From assembly GCA_937935075.1 (NCBI GenBank), contig CALGYB010000028.1, positions 1 to 60,812 of the forward strand: a stretch of 60,812 nt of DNA. Direction: 5' to 3'. The notes under the pieces are model-generated. The model saw nothing but the letters and a program-made list of their open reading frames with translations, searched no databases and had not been told where the DNA came from. This DNA comes from an uncultured Roseiflexus sp. GTDB lineage: Bacteria > Chloroflexota > Chloroflexia > Chloroflexales > Roseiflexaceae. The position numbers and the translations under genes are program-made. Shown here piece by piece: positions 34,726-42,428 of this stretch. The stretch's first letter is position 1, and each line of letters opens with the position of its first letter.

Positions 34726-34921
34726 CTAGTCCTTAGTCCCTAGTCCCTAGTCCCTAGTCCTTAGTCCCTAGTCCCTAGTCCTTAGTCCCTAGTCCCTAGT
34801 CCCTAGTCCTTAGTCCCTAGTCCCTAGTCCTTAGTCCCTAGTCCCTAGTCCCTAGTCCCTAGTCCCTAGTCCCTAGTCCCTAGTCCCTAGTCCCTAACCC
34901 CTAATCCCTAACCCCTAATCC
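34726..34921. repeat. 28-unit heptanucleotide array, G-rich on the mRNA strand
   Basis: Twenty-four consecutive heptads (CTAGTCC or TTAGTCC) occupy 34726-34893, then CTAACCC, CTAATCC, CTAACCC, CTAATCC to 34921, abutting the TAG stop of oppA. Within the first part the TTAGTCC variant occurs at units 2, 6, 9, 13 and 16 (spacing 4, 3, 4, 3), a higher-order period of seven heptads (49 bases). On the minus strand, which is the operon's mRNA sense, it reads GGGACTA repeats with runs of three G every seven bases. Confidence 0.95.
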
Positions 34922-36817
34922 CTACCTCGGCGGCGCCTTGCGATACTTTGTCACCTCATTGCTGATGTACAGCGTCTGCAGCGAGTCGCTCATCGAGGTG
35001 AAGCCGGGCCATTGCAATCCGGCGAAACCGGCGACATTCGGTTCGAAGCACTCGCCGACGACATACGGCTTGTAGATGTCAGCGACGGTGCGGTGGTAGA
35101 TGAAGACCGCCGGCGCTTCTTCGCAGAGCAACCGCTCGGCATCCTGAAAAATCTTGATGCGCTCTTCCTGATCGGTCATCTCTGCGGCTTTCAGCACCAT
35201 CTCATCGAACGTCTTATTGAACCAGTTGTGGCGACCGGTGCTGAGCCAGACGCCAAGCATATTCGACGGATCGAGGAAGTCGATGCCATACGACACCATG
35301 CCGAACTGGATCTGTGTCGGCTTGGCATTGATTGCGTCCATAAAGGTCTTGAACTCTTTGTTCGAGACCTCGACTTCAATACCGTACTCCTGTGTGATCG
35401 CCGCTGCAATCGCCGCCGCGAGCGCCTGGCGGATCTGCGGCTCGTTGCGCAGCCAGAGGGTCAGTTTGGGGAAGCCCTTCCCCCCCTCATAACCGGCTTC
35501 CTTCAGCAACGCGCGACCACGTTCGGGATCGTACCGCTGAATATCCTTCAGCCCTTCGGAGTTCGACGCCGGAAAACCGGGCATCAGGAACGAGTATGCC
35601 GGGATGCCCTGCGTTGGCGTGATGATTGTCTTGATCAGCGTATCGCGATCAACGATATGGCTGAACGCCTGGCGCACGCGCACATCGTTAAACGGCGGAT
35701 TCTGGCAGTCGAAGAAGAGATAGTCGGTGCGGAAGTCGGCGGCTGTCAGGCGTATCTGTTTCGAGAGTTCGGGATCACGCGCGATGATTTCATTATCGGC
35801 AGTCTGCAACTGCTCGCCGGTTACGCGGTCCACTTCGCCTGCCTGATACCCGGCGAACATGGCCTCCGGTCGCGCGGCGATCTGGACGACCCGCTCAACG
35901 CGCGGACGGTTCGTGCCTTTGTACGTTGGGTTGATCTCGAACACCACCCGCTCGCCGGGCTTGAACTCCTTCAGCAGGTATGGTCCGCACGAAATCGTCT
36001 TTGCCGGGTCGGCGGTATAGAGACCTGAGCCGAACTCTTTCAGCTTGGCGGCGCTCAACACTTCGCTATACACCAGTTTTGCCGGGAGGAAGGGAGCGGG
36101 CGTTTCGGTTTCGATCACCAGCGTATTGGCATCTTTGGCAGTGACTCCCAGTTCTTCCAGCGGCAGTTCCCCGGCAACACACTTATCCCAGTTCTTGATC
36201 GCACCTGGCGCACTGTAGTACCAGGCGAAGTCCCAGGCGTGCTTTGGATCGGCGGCATAGCGGAAGGTCGCCACGAAGTCTTCCGCCGTTACCGGCGTGC
36301 CATCGCTCCAGACAAGGTTGGGGTCGAGGTTGAATGTCCAGACTTTACCGGTCTCATCGGAGGACCAGGAGAGCGCAGCCGCCGGTTGAACCTGGAAATC
36401 CTTGTTCAGGCGCACGAGCGTATCGCCGGTCAGGTTGGTGATGCTGCCAAATCCGCCCGACTTGTAGATGGTTTCCATCTGGTTGGGGCTGGTAAAGTCG
36501 GCGGTGATGTCGAAGTAGACAACGAATGCCTGATGCTCGAGAGGTGCTGCGTCTGCTGGCAGCGTGACGCCGAGCGAGTTGGTGACGGCGCCGGCTGGCG
36601 CGGCAGTGGCGGCTGGCGCGGTGGTGGGCGGAGGGGTTGGCTGCACCGGCGCCAGCGTGGGAGCAGTCGTAGGCGGCGGGACGGTTGCAGGCGGGGAGGT
36701 TGGGGCAGTAGCGCCGCCTCCGCCGCCGCAGGCGGCGAGCGCTGCGGAACCGACGCCAATAGCGGCAGCGCGCAGGAATGCGCGCCGCGTCAGACGTGAT
36801 CGGGAGGGCTGGTCCAT
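34922..36817 (-). CDS. Peptide-type ABC substrate-binding lipoprotein
   Basis: A 631-residue exported substrate-binding protein of the OppA/DppA (SBP_bac_5) family. A twin-arginine signal (TRRAFLRAAAIG) with the lipobox LAAC suggests folded export by Tat and lipid anchoring. A Pro/Ala/Thr linker is followed by the family's large two-lobed domain with VWTFNLDPNLVWSDGTPV, TAEDFVATFRYAADP and DVRVRQAFSHIVDRDTLI. It captures peptides or similar ligands for the OppB/OppC permeases downstream. AAAGGAA stands upstream of its ATG. Ligand not readable. Confidence 0.9.
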   Translation of the reverse strand: MDQPSRSRLTRRAFLRAAAIGVGSAALAACGGGGGATAPTSPPATVPPPTTAPTLAPVQPTPPPTTAPAATAAPAGAVTNSLGVTLPADAAPLEHQAFVVYFDITADFTSPNQMETIYKSGGFGSITNLTGDTLVRLNKDFQVQPAAALSWSSDETGKVWTFNLDPNLVWSDGTPVTAEDFVATFRYAADPKHAWDFAWYYSAPGAIKNWDKCVAGELPLEELGVTAKDANTLVIETETPAPFLPAKLVYSEVLSAAKLKEFGSGLYTADPAKTISCGPYLLKEFKPGERVVFEINPTYKGTNRPRVERVVQIAARPEAMFAGYQAGEVDRVTGEQLQTADNEIIARDPELSKQIRLTAADFRTDYLFFDCQNPPFNDVRVRQAFSHIVDRDTLIKTIITPTQGIPAYSFLMPGFPASNSEGLKDIQRYDPERGRALLKEAGYEGGKGFPKLTLWLRNEPQIRQALAAAIAAAITQEYGIEVEVSNKEFKTFMDAINAKPTQIQFGMVSYGIDFLDPSNMLGVWLSTGRHNWFNKTFDEMVLKAAEMTDQEERIKIFQDAERLLCEEAPAVFIYHRTVADIYKPYVVGECFEPNVAGFAGLQWPGFTSMSDSLQTLYISNEVTKYRKAPPR

Positions 36818-36853
36818 ACGCTGTCGTTCCTTTCCATACGCTGAAATGCGGGG

Positions 36854-36885
36854 AATCTATCACGTTGCATACACGCATGCAACGT
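36854..36885 (-). promoter_or_regulatory. oppA promoter overlapping a palindromic operator
   Basis: On the minus strand TTGCAT (36882-36877), 17 bases, TAGATT (36859-36854). The palindrome ACGTTGCAT - six bases - ATGCAACGT (36885-36862) covers the -35 and most of the spacer, the placement expected for a repressor site. The leader would be about 30 bases. Confidence 0.5.
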
Positions 36886-37362
36886 TTCCTTCACGCTGCC
36901 GCCGATATGGTGCAGCGTCGGGAACGGAGTAGAACCTGTCTCAGATTGGACAATCATTGGGTACGTCAAAACTGCGCCTGCGCGGCGCATCGACGCCATC
37001 CTGGACGTCAGCAGCATTGTTTGGGAACAACCGCTCTCGGGAACATCCGCCTGAAGTGCAGAGTGAAGAAATGATAACATTACCTCAATCGCTTGTCAAT
37101 GCCAGGTTAAGAGGCGGATCTTACGCTGCGCCTGGGAGCGCGGGCGTTGCGCCCGACAGTGATGAGTGACGAGTGACGAGTTGCCTGCCCGTGTCTGTTC
37201 CTGCTGCGACTGGAAGCGCGGACTTGCCGTCCTTCGAGCGTGCCCGCGCGGTTACTCGTTCCCGCTGCGCCTGGGAGCGCGGGCGTCTCGCCCGCATACG
37301 CATAATAGAGCGATCAACAGAGGTGTTGCACAATAATTGCCTGTGTTGAGCGTCTGGCGGCG

Positions 37363-37390
37363 GACGTTGGTTGCGACAGGCTCAGCCAAC
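37363..37390. repeat. Second copy of the dispersed GTTGGCTGAGCC palindrome
   Basis: GACGTTGG and CCAACGTC pair across GTTGCGACAGGCTCAG. The inner part is the reverse complement of the element at 37-67, with one base different. Confidence 0.6.
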
Positions 37391-37411
37391 GTCATCGCTC
37401 CACAATTGCCC

Positions 37412-37556
37412 GCGCAGGCGGGCTGAATCCGCCCTACGTCTGTGCGGCGCACCCGCTCGAGGCTGCGCAGGCGGGCTGAATCCGCCCTACGTCTGTGCGG
37501 CGCACCCGCTCGAGGCTGCACGGGCGGGCTGAAGCCCGCCCTACGTCTGTGCAGTA
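37412..37556. repeat. Three tandem 53-bp REP-like units
   Basis: GCGCAGGCGGGCTGAATCCGCC starts at 37412 and 37465, and its variant GCACGGGCGGGCTGAAGCCC at 37518, an exact 53-base period. Each unit has a GGCGG/CCGCC hairpin around GCTGAA followed by CTACGTCTGTGC. Confidence 0.85.
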
Positions 37557-37682
37557 CAGTCAGGCCGATCCCGGTATGAGCCACATGTGCTACACTGCTC
37601 AAAAGCACGGAAGGAACGCAGCAGACGCCCCCTGCTCGTAGAAGGTCCGTCGACATTGATGCCATAGTATGACGAGGGAAGC

Positions 37683-40600
37683 ATGGCTCCACAAGGGTAC
37701 TACCGCTGGCCAACAATCCATGGCGACACCGTCGTATTTGTCTGCGAAGACGATCTCTGGTTGGTCCCGGCATCAGGCGGCGTGGCGCGACGGTTGACCG
37801 CCAACCCCGGCAGCGTCTGGTCGCCGGCGCTATCGCCGGATGGATCGCTCCTGGCGTTCGTCGGGCGCGACGAGGGACCTGGCGAGGTGTTCGTGATGCC
37901 TGCCGAAGGCGGCGAGGCGCGGCGCCTGACGTTTCTCGGCGCAACGATGCGAGTCTGTGGTTGGAGTCGCGACAGTCGTGAGATTCTGTTCGCCAGTTCC
38001 GCCAGCCTGCCGTTTTCGCGCATGGCGTTGCTCTATGCCATCAGCGCCAATGGCGGTGAACCGCGTCTCCTGCCGACCGGTCCGGCGGTTACGATCTCGT
38101 ATGGACCAACCGGCGGCGCGGTGATTGGGCGCAACGAGATCGATCCGGCGCGCTGGAAACGCTACCGTGGCGGGCGGACCGGCGATGTGTGGGTCGATCT
38201 GGATGGAACCGGCGAGTGGCGGCGCCTGATTGCGCTGCCGGGCAATATTGCCATTCCTCTGTGGGTTGGCGAGCGCATCTATTTTGTCGCCGATCACGAA
38301 GGGGTCGGCAACCTCTACTCCTGCCTGCCGACCGGTGAAGACCTGCAACGTCATACCTGGCATCGCGAGTATTACGCGCGTTTCCCATCCACCGATGGAC
38401 GGCGGATTGTGTATCACGCCGGCGCCGATCTGTACCTGTTTGATCCCGCAACCAACACATCGCGTAAAATCGAGGTGGAACTGCACAGCCCGCGCACGCA
38501 ACGGAAGCGTCGTTTTGTCGATCCGGCGCGTTTCCTTCAGAGCGTCGCTCTGCATCCCGACGGTCATGCAATCGCCGCAGTCGTGCGCGGCAAGCCGTTT
38601 ACCTTTGGCAACTGGGAAGGCGCGGTGCTCCAGCACGGCGATCCTGGCGCTGTGCGTTATCGCCTGGCGGACTGGCTGCCCGATGGACGGCGGATAGTCG
38701 TGATCAGCGATGCTGCTGGCGAGGAAATGATCGAGATCCACCCGGTTACATTTGGCAATGGCGCACAACAGGCGATGTCTGCTGATACAGGCGCTTCAGG
38801 CGCGGCGTTTTCCCCGTTTGATGAACCGGTGCGCCTGGAAGGTCTCGACATCGGACGACCGATGTCGCTTGCGGTGTCACCCAAAGCGCCGCTCGTCGCC
38901 ATCGCCAACAACCGGAATGAACTGTTGCTCGTCGATCTGACTGAGCGAACGGTGCGACTGCTCGACCGGAGCCGGCATGCCTCGATGGCTGGCATCGCCT
39001 GGTCGCCGGACGGACGCTGGCTGGCGTATGGCTTTTGGGAAACACAGCAGACATCGGTCATTAAGTTGTGCGAGGTGTCCACCGGAACAATCACGCCGGT
39101 CACGCGACCGGTGCTGATCGACCGATCACCGGCATTCGATCCGGAAGGCAAATACCTCTACTTTATCTCGTACCGCGATTTTGATCCGGTGTATGATGAG
39201 ATGCACTTCGATCTCGGCTTTCCACGCGGAGCGCGTCCATTTCTGGTGACGCTGCGCGCCGATCTGCGCTCGCCATTCGTGCCAGGACCGCATCCGCTCG
39301 ATCAGGCGCCGCCGAAGACGCCGGCGAGCGAAGCAAAGCCGGCAAACGAGGCAGGAAGCGAAGCGGGCGTGACCGAGGGATCAACGAAAGGAACGGCAAA
39401 ATCTGAACCGACGATCAGCATCGATCTGGAAGGAATTACCGACCGGGTTGTGGCATTCCCGCTGCCGGTCGGGCGATACGGGCAGATTGCTGGCATTCCG
39501 GGCAAGGCGCTCTTTACTGTCTTCCCGATTGAAGGCGCGCTCGGTCAATCTCGCATGCCGGGCGATGCCGCGATTGCGCGCGGACGCCTCGACGTGTACG
39601 ATTTCGAGACCCTCAGCAGTGAGACGCTCATCGATGGCGTTGCGTCGTTTCGCCTTTCCACCGACTCAAAGACGCTGATGTATCGCGCCGGCAACCGGGT
39701 GCGCGTCGTCAAGGCGGGTGAAAAGCCAAAAGACAATAGCAGCGAGCCGGGACGGAAGAGCGGTTGGGTTGATCTGTCGCGCATCAAACTGATGATTTCA
39801 CCGCCTGCCGAGTGGACGCAGATGTATCGTGAAGCCTGGCGGTTGCAGCGCGATCACTTCTGGACGCCTGATATGTCGGGGGTGAACTGGTTGGCGGTGT
39901 ACCAGCGCTATCTGCCGCTGCTGGAGCGGGTCGTCACGCGCGGCGAGTTCTCCGATCTCTTGTGGGAAATGCAAGGAGAACTGGGCACGTCGCACGCCTA
40001 CGAGTATGGCGGCGACTACCGCCCGGAACCGCGTTACAGTCTTGGCAAACTGGGCGCCGATCTGCGTTACGACGCCGAAACCGACAGTTATGTCGTCGAG
40101 CGCATCATCTCCGGCGATGTGTGGGACGCACGCGCCAGTTCGCCGCTGGCGCGCCCTGGCGTCAACATTCTGCCCGGTGATCGCCTGATCGCAGTCGGCA
40201 GTCGGCGCGTCGGGCGCGGGGTATCGCCGCATGAGTTGCTGGTCAATCAGGCAGAGAGCGACGTCTTGCTGACATTCATGAAAACCGATGGAACACTCCG
40301 CGCAGTGACCGTCAAGGCGCTGCGTGACGACACGCAGGCGCGTTACCGGGAGTGGGTGGAGCGCAACCGCAAGGTAGTGCACGACGCAACGGATGGGCGC
40401 GTCGGGTATCTTCACATTCCTGATATGCAGGCGTATGGGTATGCCGAGTTTCACCGCGGCTTCCTCGCCGAAGTGGTGCGTGAGGGATTGATCGTCGATG
40501 TGCGGTATAATGCGGGTGGTTTCGTATCACCGCTGATTGCCGAGAAACTGGCGCGCAAGCGTCTGGGATATGACATCTCACGCTGGGGTGAACCGGCGCC

Positions 40601-41048
40601 GTATCCGCCCGAGTCGGTGATGGGACCAATGGTGGCGATCGTCAATGAAGCTGCCGGTTCTGATGGCGATATCATCAGCCATGTCTTCAAGATGATGAAA
40701 CTCGGTCCATTGATCGGCAAGCGCACCTGGGGCGGGGTTATCGGTATTCGTCCGCGCGACACGCTGATCGACGGCGGAGTGACGACGCAACCGGAGTTTT
40801 CGTTCTGGTCGGCGGAGGTTGGCTGGCAGTTGGAGAACCACGGCGTCGAACCGGATATCGAAGTCGAGATGCGACCGCAGGATTACGTGGCAGGCGCGGA
40901 CCCGCAACTCGAACGTGCCATCACCGAGGTGCTGCGCCTGATGAGCGATAATCCGCCCCGGTTGCCGGAGTTTGGCGAACGACCGCGCCTGCCGTTGCCT
41001 GGAGAGGAACGCGACGAGGGAACGTTTGGACGTGACCGCTCAGGCTGA
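37683..41048 (+). CDS. Tricorn-like protease
   Basis: A 1121-residue cytosolic protease of the Tricorn family (peptidase S41). The N-terminal half is a beta-propeller of PD40-type repeats (SPDGSLLAFVGRDEG, SRDSREILF, SPDGRWLAYGF), followed by a linker rich in Ala/Glu/Ser (about 540-580), the tricorn C1 domain, a PDZ domain (about 800-890) and the serine-protease domain. Candidate catalytic residues are His771 (GTSHAYEYGG) and Ser993 (NEAAGSDGD). Tricorn cuts peptides released by the proteasome or other large proteases. GAGGGA precedes the ATG. Size is typical. Confidence 0.93.
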   Translation: MAPQGYYRWPTIHGDTVVFVCEDDLWLVPASGGVARRLTANPGSVWSPALSPDGSLLAFVGRDEGPGEVFVMPAEGGEARRLTFLGATMRVCGWSRDSREILFASSASLPFSRMALLYAISANGGEPRLLPTGPAVTISYGPTGGAVIGRNEIDPARWKRYRGGRTGDVWVDLDGTGEWRRLIALPGNIAIPLWVGERIYFVADHEGVGNLYSCLPTGEDLQRHTWHREYYARFPSTDGRRIVYHAGADLYLFDPATNTSRKIEVELHSPRTQRKRRFVDPARFLQSVALHPDGHAIAAVVRGKPFTFGNWEGAVLQHGDPGAVRYRLADWLPDGRRIVVISDAAGEEMIEIHPVTFGNGAQQAMSADTGASGAAFSPFDEPVRLEGLDIGRPMSLAVSPKAPLVAIANNRNELLLVDLTERTVRLLDRSRHASMAGIAWSPDGRWLAYGFWETQQTSVIKLCEVSTGTITPVTRPVLIDRSPAFDPEGKYLYFISYRDFDPVYDEMHFDLGFPRGARPFLVTLRADLRSPFVPGPHPLDQAPPKTPASEAKPANEAGSEAGVTEGSTKGTAKSEPTISIDLEGITDRVVAFPLPVGRYGQIAGIPGKALFTVFPIEGALGQSRMPGDAAIARGRLDVYDFETLSSETLIDGVASFRLSTDSKTLMYRAGNRVRVVKAGEKPKDNSSEPGRKSGWVDLSRIKLMISPPAEWTQMYREAWRLQRDHFWTPDMSGVNWLAVYQRYLPLLERVVTRGEFSDLLWEMQGELGTSHAYEYGGDYRPEPRYSLGKLGADLRYDAETDSYVVERIISGDVWDARASSPLARPGVNILPGDRLIAVGSRRVGRGVSPHELLVNQAESDVLLTFMKTDGTLRAVTVKALRDDTQARYREWVERNRKVVHDATDGRVGYLHIPDMQAYGYAEFHRGFLAEVVREGLIVDVRYNAGGFVSPLIAEKLARKRLGYDISRWGEPAPYPPESVMGPMVAIVNEAAGSDGDIISHVFKMMKLGPLIGKRTWGGVIGIRPRDTLIDGGVTTQPEFSFWSAEVGWQLENHGVEPDIEVEMRPQDYVAGADPQLERAITEVLRLMSDNPPRLPEFGERPRLPLPGEERDEGTFGRDRSG

Positions 41049-41108
41049 CGCATTCGTTCACCCGTCAGTCTAACCGCAGAGGCACAGAGGGCGCGGAGGA
41101 GACTGTTC

Positions 41109-41168
41109 ATTCGCCAGCGCATTCGCGTATTCGCTAACGCATTTGTGTATTCGCTGACTCATTTGTTC
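41109..41168. repeat. Three degenerate 20-bp repeats
   Basis: ATTCGCCAGCGCATTCGCGT, ATTCGCTAACGCATTTGTGT and ATTCGCTGACTCATTTGTTC follow each other with a 20-base period, ending just before the methyltransferase start. An ACCGCAGAGGCACAGAGGG motif, seen in intergenic repeats of many bacteria, lies at 41074-41092. Confidence 0.6.
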
Positions 41169-41175
41169 ACGCGCT

Positions 41176-41994
41176 ATGCCGGGCATTTCATTCGACCGAG
41201 CCGTCGATTACTACGACGCGACCCGCGGCTATCCGCCGGGCGTCGCTGCGCAATTGCGCGACGCGATTGTTGCAACGCTTCAACTGAAGCGGCATGCACG
41301 GCTCCTCGAAGCCGGGGTTGGAACAGGGCGCATTGCGCTTCCCTTCATCGAGGCAGGGTACTTCTATGTCGGCGTTGATCTCTCACGGCGCATGATGAGA
41401 CAACTGCGCCAGAAACTCGATGGACGACGCCATTCGACATATCTGGTGTGCGGCGACGTTATGCATTTGCCGCTGTCCGATGCGGCGTTCGATGCCGCAG
41501 TCATGGTGCATGTGCTGCATCTGGTGGAAAACTGGCGGCAGGTGTTGGACGAAGCGCGCCGTGTGTTGCATTCACAGGGCGCAATCGTGATCGCCAGCGA
41601 TGAGCGCGACGGGCAAGAAGGCGCCCCCCCTACGCCACGCGCACAGGTACAACAGGCATGGTCGGCGATCCTGGACGAACTGAACGTTCCACCCGATCAG
41701 CGGCGTGATGGCGCGCCGCACGGTCTGGACGACCGGTTTCAGGAGCATCTCCAGATGCATGGCGCTGCGGTGGAACGTCTGACGCTGCTCACCTACCGCC
41801 AGCATCCGCAAACGGTGCGTTCTGTAGCGCAGCGATACCAGGAGCGAATATACAGCAGTTGCTGGGTGTTATCGGATGACATTCACGCCGAAGCGGCGCG
41901 GCGGTTGCAACGCTGGGTCGATGCCCATCCCGATCCTGATGCGGTGCACGAACCTCCGGCGCAGATCGATGCCATGATTGCACGCTGGAACTAG
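41176..41994 (+). CDS. SAM-dependent class I methyltransferase
   Basis: A 272-residue methyltransferase with the Rossmann fold: motif I LLEAGVGTGRIALP, GVDLSRRMM, and motif III/IV CGDVMHLPLSDAAFDAAVMV. The opening FDRAVDYYDATRGYP is shared with ubiquinone/menaquinone-type and small-molecule methyltransferases. It transfers a methyl group from S-adenosylmethionine; the acceptor is unknown. It is a single gene after the tricorn-like protease. No clear ribosome site precedes the ATG. Confidence 0.85.
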   Translation: MPGISFDRAVDYYDATRGYPPGVAAQLRDAIVATLQLKRHARLLEAGVGTGRIALPFIEAGYFYVGVDLSRRMMRQLRQKLDGRRHSTYLVCGDVMHLPLSDAAFDAAVMVHVLHLVENWRQVLDEARRVLHSQGAIVIASDERDGQEGAPPTPRAQVQQAWSAILDELNVPPDQRRDGAPHGLDDRFQEHLQMHGAAVERLTLLTYRQHPQTVRSVAQRYQERIYSSCWVLSDDIHAEAARRLQRWVDAHPDPDAVHEPPAQIDAMIARWN

Positions 41995-42013
41995 GGGAGT
42001 GCTCAGAGCGGAA

Positions 42014-42039
42014 TAAAAAATGGAGGGCATACGCCCTCC
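42014..42039 (-). terminator. Intrinsic terminator of the DUF2892 gene
   Basis: On the minus strand GGAGGGC - GTAT - GCCCTCC is followed by ATTTTTTATT, 25 bases after the stop of the small membrane protein. A complete rho-independent terminator. Confidence 0.88.
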
Positions 42040-42063
42040 CGCCTCTTCGTCGAGGTCGCAACG

Positions 42064-42279
42064 TTACTTGTTGCTGCTTCCAGACGATGCCGTGTTGACG
42101 TGCAGCAGCGCGTAGAGCGGGCAGAAACCGGTGACGGCGCTGACGATCAGCAACACCGCAATGACCGTGAGCACAATCTGCCAGATGCCGGTCAGTCCGA
42201 AGAAGCCGAACAGAAACATCAACAGACCAACACCGAGGCGAATGTCGCGATCAAAGACGCTTTCATTGACGGGTAACAC
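42064..42279 (-). CDS. DUF2892 small membrane protein
   Basis: A 71-residue membrane protein with two hydrophobic helices (LGVGLLMFLFGFFGLTG and VLTVIAVLLIVSAVTG) around a short loop and the FCPLYALL motif of DUF2892 (YgaP C-terminal-like) proteins. These are often found near rhodanese and redox genes; function unknown. The start is GTG at 42279 with GGAAGGGGG upstream. It has its own intrinsic terminator. Confidence 0.82.
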   Translation of the reverse strand: MLPVNESVFDRDIRLGVGLLMFLFGFFGLTGIWQIVLTVIAVLLIVSAVTGFCPLYALLHVNTASSGSSNK

Positions 42280-42375
42280 GATGTCCCCCTTCCAGGATGT
42301 GGTAAAGTGGCGGTAACCTTGTGCGGTTCATCACAAAGAACCGACGCCTCTAGTATACACATCCGGGCAAACGTA

Positions 42376-42393
42376 TTGTAAAATTCTTCACAA
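42376..42393. promoter_or_regulatory. Rex-like or CRP/FNR-like operator
   Basis: TTGTAAAATTCTTCACAA differs by one base from the palindrome TTGTGAA-N4-TTCACAA bound by the NADH-sensing repressor Rex; it also fits TGTGA-N6-TCACA of the CRP/FNR family with one change. It lies between the divergent DUF2892 and aminotransferase genes, 35 bases from the latter's start. Confidence 0.5.
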
Positions 42394-42428
42394 TCCTGGG
42401 TGGTGATTTCATAACTAAAGGAAGGACC

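Larger units (their letters stand above)
36886..37682. other. Long repeat-rich intergenic region
   Basis: About 800 bases without a gene. It contains two copies of TGCGCCTGGGAGCGCGGGCG (near 37130 and 37266), a dispersed palindrome at 37363-37390, three 53-bp REP-like units at 37412-37556, and the ribosome site GAGGGAAGC before the next gene. Open frames here are repeat artefacts. Confidence 0.7.

Noticed and set aside
34726-34921. Repeat array considered as a CRISPR
   Set aside because: Units are 7 bases and contiguous, with no spacers and no cas genes.
37605-37632. GGAAGGAA-CGCAGCAG looked like the conserved tip of signal recognition particle RNA
   Set aside because: It has an extra base in the tetraloop region and lacks the matching stem and GTCAGG side; the similarity is probably chance.
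41049-41108. ACCGCAGAGGCACAGAGG region considered as an insertion-sequence end
   Set aside because: No inverted partner, target duplication or transposase is seen.
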